Assembly (NCBI GenBank): GCA_045600125.1
Contig: JAZRXH010000116.1
Span: forward strand, 1-51,090
Length of the DNA: 51,090 bases
Source of the DNA: SIG622 sp045600125
Lineage (GTDB): Bacteria; Bacillota; Clostridia; Oscillospirales; CAG-382
Reading direction: 5' to 3'
Shown here: positions 8,845-16,611 of the stretch, in pieces
How the letters are laid out: every line of letters begins with the position of its first letter
Position numbering within the stretch: the stretch's first letter is position 1
Notes under the pieces: generated by a model
The model's database searches: none
Told to the model about the DNA's origin: nothing
Seen by the model: only the letters and a program-made list of their open reading frames with translations
Translations under genes and position numbers: made by a program

Positions 8845-8864
8845 AAAAAGGCAGGCTTACTGCC
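8845..8864 (-). promoter_or_regulatory. Attenuator-like small hairpin in the yerC leader
   Basis: In the minus-strand leader, GGCAG (8864-8860) and CTGCC (8854-8850) form a short stem with a 5-base loop, followed directly by UUUUU. It resembles a weak intrinsic terminator about 40 bases after the predicted start site. The stem is only 5 base pairs, so the call is tentative. Confidence 0.35.
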
Positions 8865-8903
8865 GGAAGTTCGGTGATTTTTCCCGCTTTTTCCTTCACC
8901 TAC

Positions 8904-8932
8904 ATTTTAGCACGATACGCCGGTAAAGTCAA
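8904..8932 (-). promoter_or_regulatory. Sigma-A promoter for yerC
   Basis: Minus strand: TTGACT at 8932-8927, a 17-base spacer, TAAAAT at 8909-8904. The leader is about 90 bases. Confidence 0.75.
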
Positions 8933-8979
8933 GAGCCGAACGGTATTTTTTCACTTCTCTCCCGTCACTCCCGCCTCTC

Positions 8980-9615
8980 TCATGCGCCGAAAACGTTATG
9001 CAGGCAGCTGAGAAGAATGCCGAGGACGATGAACACGCCCGCAAGGCACAGAGCGATGACCCACTTTCCCCGGGGCTTTTTGACCGTAAAGGGCGTGATG
9101 AACAGCACTGCCGTCACAAGCAGAACCACCGACAAAAACAGGACGAAGGCGTAACCGAGCACACCTTTCAACAGAAAGCAGATCGGCACGATGATCGCCG
9201 AGGAGGTGATGGGAAGTCCGAAATAATTCTTTCTGACCTCTGTCTCGCTCGTCTGTCTTTCCCGCTCCTGCACGTTGAAGAAAGCAAGGCGGATAAGACC
9301 GCAGAGAACATAGAAAGAAAGCAGCAGCATACCGAAAAGATGCTTTACGCCGCAGTTATAAGCGATGACTGCCGGAAGGACGCCGAACGCCACAAGGTCG
9401 CACAAAGAGTCGATCTGAATGCCGAAATCCATCTGGGCGCGGGTGCGCTTCATGGTGCGGGCGACTTTTCCGTCAAACAGATCGAAAAAGCCGGATAGGA
9501 GCAGGCAGAACACTGCCGCCGGTTGGTAGGAGCTTATTGAGAGAAAGATCCCGAAAACGGCGGAAACAAGCCCCATATACGTCAGGACCACGGTATAATT
9601 ATAATAGCCGATCAT
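8980..9615 (-). CDS. pssA: CDP-diacylglycerol--serine O-phosphatidyltransferase
   Basis: Membrane enzyme of the CDP-alcohol phosphatidyltransferase family, predicted to make phosphatidylserine from CDP-diacylglycerol and serine. The signature is seen as DGKVAR followed by FGIQIDSLCD. The gap between the two halves is 3 residues longer than in the classic motif, a variant I recall from other PssA-type sequences with FGxQxDSL. About six membrane segments follow through the 211 residues. The ATG at 9615 is chosen over an upstream in-frame start at 9783 because AAGGGG lies 6 bases before it and a promoter lies at 9683-9711. No phosphatidylserine decarboxylase gene is adjacent. Another CDP-alcohol transferase activity cannot be excluded. 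Confidence 0.85.
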   Translation of the reverse strand: MIGYYNYTVVLTYMGLVSAVFGIFLSISSYQPAAVFCLLLSGFFDLFDGKVARTMKRTRAQMDFGIQIDSLCDLVAFGVLPAVIAYNCGVKHLFGMLLLSFYVLCGLIRLAFFNVQERERQTSETEVRKNYFGLPITSSAIIVPICFLLKGVLGYAFVLFLSVVLLVTAVLFITPFTVKKPRGKWVIALCLAGVFIVLGILLSCLHNVFGA

Positions 9616-9682
9616 AGTATCCCCTTCAAAGAGCAAAGAAAAATGCCGTAAAACACACAAATCGCCGCAAAGCGGTGCAGTC

Positions 9683-9711
9683 AGCATACCACAATTCCGC
9701 CGTTTTGTCAA
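9683..9711 (-). promoter_or_regulatory. Sigma-A promoter for pssA
   Basis: Minus strand: TTGACA at 9711-9706, a 17-base spacer, TATGCT at 9688-9683. It lies inside the 191-base gap between pssA and the SDR gene. Confidence 0.75.
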
Positions 9712-9744
9712 GCAGAGAAGAAAGAGAACGGCGGAACGGAAACA

Positions 9745-9780
9745 GAAAAAGGAGCCGCACCGAAAACCGTGTGGCTCCTT
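9745..9780 (-). terminator. Rho-independent terminator of the SDR gene
   Basis: AAGGAGCC (9749-9756) and GGCTCCTT (9773-9780) form the stem; the minus-strand transcript then reads UUU. It lies 26 bases after the SDR stop codon. Confidence 0.8.
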
Positions 9781-9806
9781 CACTTCTTACACATTATAAG
9801 TGAAAA

Positions 9807-10670
9807 TCAAACGCCGGAATAAGCGGCAAAACCGCCGTCAACGGGAACGACAACGCCGTTTACGAAGCCGGAAGCCTCGTTGGAAAGGAGCCAAAGAAGC
9901 GTACCGTCCAGATCCTCGGGGGTACCGAAGCGGTTCATGGGCGTATGTCCGAGAATCTTACCGGTTCTGGGGGTAGGCGTTCCGTCGGGATTGAAGAGAA
10001 GGTCCTTATTCTGAGCCGTTACGAAGAAACCGGGAGCGATGGCGTTCACACGGATGCCTACGGGAGCGAAGTGTACGGCGAGCCACTGAGTGAAGTTGGA
10101 TACAGCCGCCTTGGCGCCGGAGTAAGCGGGGATCTTGGTGAGCGGACGGAAGGAGTTCATCGAGGAAATGTTGATGATAACGGGGTTCTCCTTCGAAGCC
10201 ATGTCACGGGCAAACACCTGCGTGGGAAGAAGGGTACCGATGAAATTGAGGTTGAATACGAACTGGATGCCGTCGGGATCGAGGTCGAAGAAGGTCTTGA
10301 TGTCCTTCGTTGCTTCGGGATCCAGATCCTCGGGGAAGAGATATTCCTTGGTGGTGGTTCCCTTGGGGTTGTTTCCGCCGGCACCGTTGAGGAGGATATC
10401 GGCGCCGCCGAAGGTCTCGTCTACGATCTTCTTGGCGTTTTCAAGGCTTGCCTTGTCAAGGACGTTGGTCTTGATGGCGATGGCGCTGCCGCCGTCGGCG
10501 ATGATGGCATCGGCGACCTTTTTGGCAGCCTCTTCATTGAGGTCGAGAACGGCTACGTTGGCGCCGCAGGCTGCGATGGTCTTGGCAAAGCCGGCGCAGA
10601 GAACGCCGCCGCCGCCGGTCACAACGGCAGTCTTTCCTTTAAGGTCGATCATAAAAGGCAACTTTTTCAT
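9807..10670 (-). CDS. SDR-family oxidoreductase, probable D-mannonate oxidoreductase (fructuronate reductase)
   Basis: Classical short-chain dehydrogenase of 287 residues. Seen: the nucleotide-binding loop TGGGGVLCAGFAKTIA near the N terminus, the NGAGGNNPKGTT block, catalytic Ser in NISSMNSF and the YSGAKAA Tyr/Lys pair, then VRVNAIAPGFF-like sequence and a C-terminal VPVDGGFAAYSGV. The long insert with DLDPDGIQFVFNLNF and the C terminus resemble Bacillus UxuB/YjmF, which interconverts D-mannonate and D-fructuronate in uronate catabolism. Substrate is inferred. A KDPG aldolase (48898-49860) in the window would serve the same route. An ATG at 10679 is an alternative start. The sugar isomerase gene upstream is separated from it by a hairpin terminator. 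Confidence 0.78.
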   Translation of the reverse strand: MKKLPFMIDLKGKTAVVTGGGGVLCAGFAKTIAACGANVAVLDLNEEAAKKVADAIIADGGSAIAIKTNVLDKASLENAKKIVDETFGGADILLNGAGGNNPKGTTTKEYLFPEDLDPEATKDIKTFFDLDPDGIQFVFNLNFIGTLLPTQVFARDMASKENPVIINISSMNSFRPLTKIPAYSGAKAAVSNFTQWLAVHFAPVGIRVNAIAPGFFVTAQNKDLLFNPDGTPTPRTGKILGHTPMNRFGTPEDLDGTLLWLLSNEASGFVNGVVVPVDGGFAAYSGV

Positions 10671-10734
10671 ATCTTTCACCTTGTTTTCGCTTTTTTGTCG
10701 AAAACACCTTTCAATTATTTTGGATATTCAACGG

Positions 10735-10760
10735 AAAAAGGGCGAACAAAGCCGCCCTTT
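10735..10760 (-). terminator. Rho-independent terminator of the sugar isomerase gene
   Basis: AAAGGGCG (10737-10744) and CGCCCTTT (10753-10760) pair; the minus-strand transcript continues with UU. It lies between the isomerase stop (10775) and the SDR start. Confidence 0.65.
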
Positions 10761-10774
10761 ATCGGTGCGAATTT

Positions 10775-11596
10775 TCACCAGCCGAGGGTCTTGAGGTAAT
10801 CGCGGCTCATCTTTGCGCATTCGAGAGCGGGGGTGTCATACCACTGGTCCTGCTCAACAACAACGTAGGAGGAACCGGCTTCGATGGCTGCCTCAAGGAT
10901 GCTGCGGAAGTTCTGCTTGCCGTAACCTACGGGACGGAACTTGAAGGTGTTCTTGACGTTTTCCTTCTTCTCGGACTTGATGCCGATGAGCTCGTACATC
11001 TGCTCGGACTTGGAGCCTTCAAAGTCCTTGAGGTGAACGACGGGAGCTCTGCCTGCATACTTCTTAACGAAGGCTGCGGGTTCTTCGCCGCCTACGTTGA
11101 CCCAACAGGTATCCAGCTCTGTCTGGAGATTCTCGGGAGCGGTATTGGAATACATATAGTCGAGACCGTAGGAGCCGTCGGGCATACGGATGAACTCGAA
11201 GTCATGGTTGTGATAAAGGAGAGTAAGTCCCTTAGCACGAGCCTTTTTGCCGATCTCTTCGATCTTGGCAAGGATCTTGTCAAAGTCCTTATCGCCGGGG
11301 CGGAGACCCTCGCCGAGATAAGGAACGGCAACGTACTTGACGCCGATGGTCACATAGTCGTCGAGAACGGCGTCTACGTCATCCGAGATCATCAGCTCGG
11401 AAACGTGAGCGGAAACGGCGGGGATACCTACCTTGTCGAGGATCTCCTTTACCTTTGCGGGAGCGATGCCGTAAAGACCTGCCAGCTCAACGAAATCATA
11501 GCCCATATCCTTGAGAGCCTTCATGGTGCCCTCAAAATCCTTTGCGGCTTCCTCACGAACGGAGTAAACCTGAATACCAACGGGAAGAGTTTTCAT
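10775..11596 (-). CDS. Sugar phosphate isomerase/epimerase (xylose-isomerase-like TIM barrel)
   Basis: A 273-residue cytoplasmic protein of the AP-endonuclease-2/xylose isomerase-like superfamily. Seen: the N-terminal beta strand VGIQVYSVREE, FVELAGLYG, YLGEGLRPGD, the metal-site-like LLYHNHDFEF block, CWVNVGGEEP, VVHLKDF and a C-terminal VVVEQDQWYD carrying a likely Glu ligand. Such proteins isomerise or epimerise keto sugars with a divalent metal; the substrate is not evident. The ATG at 11596 has GGAGG 8 bases upstream. A clean promoter lies at 11645-11673, and a hairpin separates it from the SDR gene, so it is probably monocistronic, though its neighbours suggest sugar acid or polyol metabolism. 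Confidence 0.85.
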   Translation of the reverse strand: MKTLPVGIQVYSVREEAAKDFEGTMKALKDMGYDFVELAGLYGIAPAKVKEILDKVGIPAVSAHVSELMISDDVDAVLDDYVTIGVKYVAVPYLGEGLRPGDKDFDKILAKIEEIGKKARAKGLTLLYHNHDFEFIRMPDGSYGLDYMYSNTAPENLQTELDTCWVNVGGEEPAAFVKKYAGRAPVVHLKDFEGSKSEQMYELIGIKSEKKENVKNTFKFRPVGYGKQNFRSILEAAIEAGSSYVVVEQDQWYDTPALECAKMSRDYLKTLGW

Positions 11597-11644
11597 AATT
11601 ACATTCCTCCAATCATTTTGGGAATCGTGTCCCAATTCAAGGAT

Positions 11645-11673
11645 ATTATACCATTGCAGGATATACTATTCAA
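11645..11673 (-). promoter_or_regulatory. Sigma-A promoter for the sugar isomerase gene
   Basis: Minus strand: TTGAAT at 11673-11668, a 17-base spacer, TATAAT at 11650-11645. The leader is about 45 bases. The rest of the 271-base gap up to 11867 is AT-rich and holds only the terminator of the next gene. Confidence 0.75.
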
Positions 11674-11800
11674 GTACCAAAATTGTTAATTTTTGATCTA
11701 AAAGTATGCTTTTTCTTTCTTTTTCTTCTATTCATTTCCGTTCGTTTCTGTTTCGTTTCTATTTGAATGAAAATCCGTACATTTCCCGCACGGACAGATG

Positions 11801-11831
11801 CAAAAAGCCCGCCCCCATGAGGGGACGGGCT
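11801..11831 (-). terminator. Rho-independent terminator of the cohesin-like/SLH gene
   Basis: AGCCCG at 11806-11811 pairs with CGGGCT at 11826-11831, and CCCC with GGGG inside it; the minus-strand transcript then runs into UUUUUG. It lies 36 bases after the stop codon. Confidence 0.88.
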
Positions 11832-11867
11832 CTCTCATTTCAAATGATCAGGCTGTGCCTTGGCAAA

Positions 11868-13751
11868 TCAGTGGAGAACGCTGATATTGTGGTCGAAGGA
11901 AGCCTCGATAATCTGATCGAAGTACCAGAGATCATAGGTAAGGTCGGTGAAGGGGTTGCCGCCCTTTGCGCAGTAGTCAAGAACCTTTGCATGATCCGGA
12001 ACTCTGCCGAATGCTCTGTTGAATACGGTAACCGCCTCGGCTCTGGTGAGGATGTTTTCGGGACGGAAGGAACCGTCTTCGTAGCCTCTGAAGATACCGA
12101 TGTCTGCGCAGGCAGATACGTAACCAACGAACCAGTCTTCGGGAGCAACGTCAAAGAATCTTACGGAGTAATCGGCAATCTCGGATGCGGTCACTCTCTG
12201 CATGATCTTTGCGAATTCGGCTCTGGAGATGTTTTCGTCGGGACCGAACGTACCGTTGCTGTAACCGGAAGCGTAGCCCTTGCTGTATACGTAACCGATG
12301 TAGTTTGCATACCAGGAATCAAAGGGAACATCACTGAATGCGGAGGTGTAGTCGGTGTCTTCATCGTAGTCGATGGAGAGTCTTGCGATAATAGCGCAAA
12401 CCTGTGCTCTGGTGATGGGAGCGTCGCCTCTCACGGTATTGTCTTCAAAGCCCTTGATGAACTGGATGTGGCTCTCGAAGTCTGCATAAATCGCCATAAA
12501 GGTGGTGTCGCCCTTTACGATGTAGGTTGCGGGATTAACGAATGCGTTGGTTCCCTGTACCGCCCAGCCCTTGAAGGTCTTTCCTTCGGGAGCGATAACG
12601 GCAGGAATGGAGGAGGGGCACTTACCGGATGCTACGGTATAACGGAAGGTCATACCGGTTTCAATCTTACCTTCGCCTGCATTGAAGAATACAGTGTAGG
12701 AGGTAGGAACGCTTGTGCCGGAGCCTGCTGTGCCGGGAACGCCGCCGGAATGTCCGCCGCCGCCGGAAGACTTCGCTTCGGTCATAACGGGGATTTCAAA
12801 GCCGAGACCGGTCTGACCGGTCTTGCCGATGGGATCGACACGGTTGTTGTAATATGTATCGGGCTTGAGTCCCTTTACTGCAACGGTAACACGGCCGTTC
12901 TTGTCAACGGATACCTCCGCTTCGATGCCGGAGGGTTCGCCGTCCTCATCGAGAAGCTCAACGTTCTGGGTCGTGCCGGGAACGGGCTTGTTGATGCGGC
13001 CTCTGCCGACGGGGTTCTTCTTCTGGTCGAAGATGGTGAACTCGTAGCCTTCGATGGCATCGTCATCCTCGGGAGTATCGAAGGAGATCTCTTCGGTGGT
13101 CTGTCCGGCTTCACTCTCAACATCAAGATTCTTCTTGTCGGAGATGTCGAGGGATACGCTCTTGGTAACGGTGGTGGAAGCGCTGCTGATCACGTTCTTG
13201 GGATCGGCAACAACGGCGGGAGCCGTCCAGCCTTCCAGCTCGGCGTTCTTGAGAGCAGCACCGATAACGGTGGCAGCCTTCTTGAACTCGTTTGCGGGAT
13301 ACTCAGCCGTGGCGATGGAGCCGTCGGCCTTGAAATTGAACTTAACGGTAGCGATCTGTTTCTTTTCGGAAGATGCGTCAACGGAGTTGTCGGCGTCTGC
13401 GTACCATGCAAAGAAGATCTTGCCCTCTGCCGTGTTGAGAGCGTCGGTAACTGCGGCTGTCTCGGCTGTGGTGCCGATCACGTAATCGTCGCAGGAGAAG
13501 CCTACAACGGCTGCGGGCACGGATGCCGTCTCGGCGAGCTCGAGGTTCGTTTCATCGTAATCGAAAGAGAATCTTCCGACATTGTAAGCACCGCCGCTTA
13601 CATATACGTTTGCATAGGCGCACTCTTCCTCAATGTCATACACGAAGTTCAGCTCATAGCTTGCACCTGCAGCGTTTGCCGCAAAGGTCATGCCGGAAGT
13701 GAGCATCATGGATGCGAGGATTACGGAAAGTGCTTTGTTCATTCTTTTCAC
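11868..13751 (-). CDS. Secreted cell-surface protein: cohesin-like domain, InlB/Flg_new-type repeat and three SLH repeats
   Basis: A 627-residue exported protein, probably bound to the wall by its C-terminal SLH repeats. Order of parts: signal peptide (about 1-28, ending TFAANAAG), a beta-sandwich resembling a cohesin (about 30-160, with GAYNVGRFSFDYDETNLEL), a fibronectin-like stretch (about 195-320), a Gly/Ser linker (about 327-350), an InlB B-repeat/Flg_new-like unit (about 352-425, ending WAVQG...FMAIYADF), and SLH repeats with motifs near 448-458, 495-520 and 555-590 (GYSNGTFGPDENISRAEF, GYEDGSFRPENILTRAEA). GTG at 13751 is chosen because GGAGG lies 8 bases upstream; an ATG nine bases on has worse spacing. 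No dockerin gene is visible here, so a cellulosome role is speculation. It has its own promoter and terminator. Confidence 0.8.
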   Translation of the reverse strand: MKRMNKALSVILASMMLTSGMTFAANAAGASYELNFVYDIEEECAYANVYVSGGAYNVGRFSFDYDETNLELAETASVPAAVVGFSCDDYVIGTTAETAAVTDALNTAEGKIFFAWYADADNSVDASSEKKQIATVKFNFKADGSIATAEYPANEFKKAATVIGAALKNAELEGWTAPAVVADPKNVISSASTTVTKSVSLDISDKKNLDVESEAGQTTEEISFDTPEDDDAIEGYEFTIFDQKKNPVGRGRINKPVPGTTQNVELLDEDGEPSGIEAEVSVDKNGRVTVAVKGLKPDTYYNNRVDPIGKTGQTGLGFEIPVMTEAKSSGGGGHSGGVPGTAGSGTSVPTSYTVFFNAGEGKIETGMTFRYTVASGKCPSSIPAVIAPEGKTFKGWAVQGTNAFVNPATYIVKGDTTFMAIYADFESHIQFIKGFEDNTVRGDAPITRAQVCAIIARLSIDYDEDTDYTSAFSDVPFDSWYANYIGYVYSKGYASGYSNGTFGPDENISRAEFAKIMQRVTASEIADYSVRFFDVAPEDWFVGYVSACADIGIFRGYEDGSFRPENILTRAEAVTVFNRAFGRVPDHAKVLDYCAKGGNPFTDLTYDLWYFDQIIEASFDHNISVLH

Positions 13752-13816
13752 TTTTGTTTCCTCCGAATCAACTATATTTTCGGTGACAATAAACATTGCC
13801 CCGAATACACAAGGGT

Positions 13817-13845
13817 ATTGTACATCATTTTTTGCATATTGTCAA
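13817..13845 (-). promoter_or_regulatory. Sigma-A promoter for the cohesin-like/SLH gene
   Basis: Minus strand: perfect TTGACA at 13845-13840, a 17-base spacer, TACAAT at 13822-13817. The leader is about 60 bases. The elements match the promoter of the other SLH gene (27376-27404). Confidence 0.85.
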
Positions 13846-13907
13846 GTCTTTTTTCAAAATTTCCCGAAAAAGATGTGCATTTTTACGTAAATTTCCGTGG
13901 GGGAAAA

Positions 13908-15080
13908 TCATTCTTCCTCTTCCGTTTCGTCTCCGTCGCTTTTTCTTTTCACGCTGACGTCCACGCCGTTGACCTCCACGCCCTCATCGGCGGGGATGAG
14001 AAGGTAATTCCGACCGTCGATCATTCTCGTTTCCACCACGTAGCTGAATTCCGGCGGGATCGAGATTCTGACCTGCGGAGTCTTTATTTCGAACTTCTTG
14101 CTGTCAATGATATTTTCCGCAAGGAGCGGGGCGTCGTCCCCGAAACTCTCGGTGCATTTTGCTTTGAAGGCTTCGATCCTCTCCTGCCCTACTCCGCTCT
14201 CGGCGAGCATGGCACCGATGTCCTTCACCGTAAATTCCTGCAGCTCCGGGTCCTTCGTTTCTTTATATTCGGCGATGCGCTCGCAGATCTGCTCGTGTAC
14301 CGTCTGGACGACCTCAAGACTGCAGTCCTCCTCCAGCGCCTCGCAGAGCACGTCGCCGAAGGTCTCCTGCTGCTCGGCGGCGGACATGGGGGGTTCGGTC
14401 CCGAAGACCGAGGTGACGAACTCCGAATGGAGGGACGAGGCGTCCTTCGTATAGTACAGAGCGGCGTAGATGTTGGAGCGCCGTTCGTCGAAGGCGGGGA
14501 ACATGAAGCCGAGCTCCGGATTTGCCACAAGCTCGGGCGAGGTGCAGGCGTGGAATTCCTTCTCGGAGGCAAAATAACCAAGCTCCGTCTTCCCGTCCTT
14601 TACGGGACACACGGCGCAGAGGATATAGCTGAACACGGTATCCGACTCGAAAGAGCCGCCGTCCTCTCCGTCCCGGCTCTTACAGGGCACGTCGTAGGCG
14701 TCATAGGCAAGCAGGATAAGATAGCTTCTGTCCTCCATGCTGAGGTTTTCGGTAACTTTAGCAAAGAAGCTCTCTCTTGCTTCCTCATTTTCCAGTTTTG
14801 ACTTTTTCAGCTCGGTCAGAAGCTTATGCTCCGGCGACTCCAGCACCTGCTGGGTGGAAAATTCCATGTCGAGAAGATTTTTGCCGTGGCTTCCCGAAAG
14901 GGCTTTCCTCAGAAGGGCGATGTATTCCTCTTTTTCCGACTGGGGCATGAGACCCAGCGAAACGTCCGACTTTGCCACGACCTCCCCCACTTTATTGACG
15001 AAGCAGCCGTACACTCTTGTGATGCTGCACTTGTCAAGGGTGAGTCTTCTTTTTATTTCATTGACTTCCTTGCGATTCAT
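13908..15080 (-). CDS. DUF4317 domain-containing protein
   Basis: A 390-residue protein that matches the clostridial DUF4317 family in its opening (EVNEIKRRLTLDKCSITRVYGCFVN-like) and overall length; no function is established for the family. No signal peptide or membrane segment is seen, so it is probably cytoplasmic. The C terminus is very acidic. GAGG lies about 8 bases before the ATG at 15080. It follows vanZ by 42 bases and is probably transcribed with the AraC regulator and vanZ. No motif points to an activity. Confidence 0.85.
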   Translation of the reverse strand: MNRKEVNEIKRRLTLDKCSITRVYGCFVNKVGEVVAKSDVSLGLMPQSEKEEYIALLRKALSGSHGKNLLDMEFSTQQVLESPEHKLLTELKKSKLENEEARESFFAKVTENLSMEDRSYLILLAYDAYDVPCKSRDGEDGGSFESDTVFSYILCAVCPVKDGKTELGYFASEKEFHACTSPELVANPELGFMFPAFDERRSNIYAALYYTKDASSLHSEFVTSVFGTEPPMSAAEQQETFGDVLCEALEEDCSLEVVQTVHEQICERIAEYKETKDPELQEFTVKDIGAMLAESGVGQERIEAFKAKCTESFGDDAPLLAENIIDSKKFEIKTPQVRISIPPEFSYVVETRMIDGRNYLLIPADEGVEVNGVDVSVKRKSDGDETEEEE

Positions 15081-15122
15081 GAAAATAACCTCGTTTCGAT
15101 TTTGTTTTGCCTATGTGATACG

Positions 15123-15635
15123 TTATTCGTTTCCGTTTTTCCTTTCGTTTTTTCGGGTTCTCTTTGCGAGAACCTTTTTGCAAAGGCGAAATACGCCGTA
15201 CCCGGCGCACACCCCTGCAAGATTGAAGATAAGGTCGTCCACGTCGAATATCCCCCGAAGGGAAAACAGCTGTGCCGCCTCGCATATAAGAAGGGCGCAG
15301 AACATATAAAGCAGCGTCCGGGAAAGCCTTTCGCAAGCTCTGAAGCCGAGCGGCAGAAGGAAACCGAAGGGAACGAACATGATCACGTTCCCCACAAGGT
15401 TCACCACGGCAAGCCGCAGAAGATAGGCTCTTGTCCCCATGAACACGATCTCACACATTTCCTTTACGGTCCTGAAGGGTATGAGATTCATATTGGCAAG
15501 AAGCATTTCCTTATAGGAGGAAGAAAAGGCGAACCTCGCCCGTCCGAACATCAGAGCGAGCATAAGGGCGGTGTAGACAAAAAGCAATACCTTTGCCGCC
15601 GTGCGGAGCTTATTTTCCGTATTTTCGTTTTTCAC
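15123..15635 (-). CDS. VanZ family membrane protein
   Basis: A 170-residue membrane protein of the VanZ family. Seen: N-terminal membrane segment after a short cytoplasmic start, NLIPFRTV, NVIMFVPFGFLLPL, CEAAQLF and the DVDDLIFNLAG motif near the C terminus, spaced as in the family, with about four to five membrane segments and a very basic tail. Known: VanZ of Tn1546 lowers teicoplanin susceptibility, but most chromosomal relatives have no shown role in resistance, and there is no other van gene here. The start is GTG at 15635, preceded by GAGG at 8 bases. It begins 10 bases after the AraC-family stop, which suggests coupling. Confidence 0.88.
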   Translation of the reverse strand: MKNENTENKLRTAAKVLLFVYTALMLALMFGRARFAFSSSYKEMLLANMNLIPFRTVKEMCEIVFMGTRAYLLRLAVVNLVGNVIMFVPFGFLLPLGFRACERLSRTLLYMFCALLICEAAQLFSLRGIFDVDDLIFNLAGVCAGYGVFRLCKKVLAKRTRKNERKNGNE

Positions 15636-15645
15636 ATCTTTTACC

Positions 15646-16413
15646 TCACATGGTGCCGGCGATGGTCTTGCGGATCTCCCTCGGCGTTTTTCCGGTGGTT
15701 TTCATAAGCGCCTTGCGCAGGGATACGGGAGAGGAAAAGTTGAGCCTTGCGCAGATCGCCTCCACCGTAAGATCCGTGCCGAGAAGCAGCTCCTGCGCCG
15801 TGCGGCAGCGGATGTAGTTCTTGTATTCGACGGGTGTTTTGGAGGTCTGGGACCGGAAGCAGGCGTAAAAATACGACTCGCTCATCCCGCAGAGTCTGGC
15901 GAGATACGGCACGTCGAAATCCTCCGAGCAGTGGTTTTCAATATAGGTCACGGCGGGAAGCACCGAGAAGGACTCCCGGCGGTTTTCCGCCTTCGTTAAG
16001 CACCCGTCAAGTGTTGAAAGGACGAGGTAAAAATCCGACAGTGCCGCAAGGGGATCCTCCTTCGATTTTTCATATAGCGAAAGAAAACGCCTTGCAAGAG
16101 AATCTCCGTCTGTCTCCACCTTCTGCAGAGCATACGGCGTCCGCTTCTCCGGGTGCAGAAAGCCGAAACCGGCAGCGAGATGCACCGTCTTCGGCACGCC
16201 GTGCCATTCCGAGTAGTACGGCAGATACCGTGGAATGTAAATAAACTCCCCCTCATGGACGGTGACGTCGACGTTTTCCGAGCGGAATCTGGCGCTTCCG
16301 GACAGAATGAGACCCAGATGCGCCACGTTGATGCCGAAGGGCATCTTGTTGATCCGTCCGTCGGGATTGTACTGCTTCGAGACGAAAAGGCTCTCGATAA
16401 GTTGATCGTTCAT
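15646..16413 (-). CDS. AraC family transcriptional regulator
   Basis: A 255-residue regulator with an N-terminal cupin-like ligand domain (about 20-110, with HLGLILSGSARFR and GEFIYIPRYLPYYSEWHG) and a C-terminal AraC HTH pair (about 155-250, with YLARLCGMSESYFYACFR and AICARLNFSSPVSLRKALMK). The ATG at 16413 has GGAGG upstream. It is divergent to the epimerase-like gene at 16612, with overlapping promoters, so that gene is the likely target. The effector is unknown but a sugar is typical. vanZ and DUF4317 follow in the same direction. Confidence 0.88.
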   Translation of the reverse strand: MNDQLIESLFVSKQYNPDGRINKMPFGINVAHLGLILSGSARFRSENVDVTVHEGEFIYIPRYLPYYSEWHGVPKTVHLAAGFGFLHPEKRTPYALQKVETDGDSLARRFLSLYEKSKEDPLAALSDFYLVLSTLDGCLTKAENRRESFSVLPAVTYIENHCSEDFDVPYLARLCGMSESYFYACFRSQTSKTPVEYKNYIRCRTAQELLLGTDLTVEAICARLNFSSPVSLRKALMKTTGKTPREIRKTIAGTM

Positions 16414-16471
16414 GCCGCCGTTTTCCTCCGGGTAAGGGATTCGGAATAGTAGAATAGTTACCTTTTTTGAT

Positions 16472-16511
16472 AGTTTAGCATATTTTATTCCCCGTGTCAA
16501 GAGAGTATAAT
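16472..16511. promoter_or_regulatory. Overlapping divergent promoters of the AraC regulator and the epimerase-like gene
   Basis: Minus strand for the regulator: TTGACA at 16500-16495, a 17-base spacer, TAAACT at 16477-16472. Plus strand for the epimerase-like gene: TATAAT at 16506-16511 with a poor -35 near 16483. The plus -35 region and spacer lie on top of the minus promoter, so polymerase binding at one should block the other. The weak plus -35 fits an activator-dependent promoter. Confidence 0.65.
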
Positions 16512-16611
16512 GACGGCGGTCGGAAAACGAACCGGCATTAAATACCGCAAAGAAAATCAAAACAGAGAAAGGAAACTTTCACCTTTCCGGTGAAAGGAAG
16601 GATCAGAAAAA

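Noticed and set aside
11706..14801. A 1031-codon plus-strand open frame opposite the cohesin-like/SLH gene and DUF4317
   Set aside because: It spans two real genes and an intergenic region with a minus-strand promoter and terminator; it is a codon-usage shadow.
15123..15635. Glycopeptide resistance locus because of VanZ
   Set aside because: No vanHAX, vanRS or vanY genes nearby; chromosomal VanZ-family proteins are common in Clostridia.
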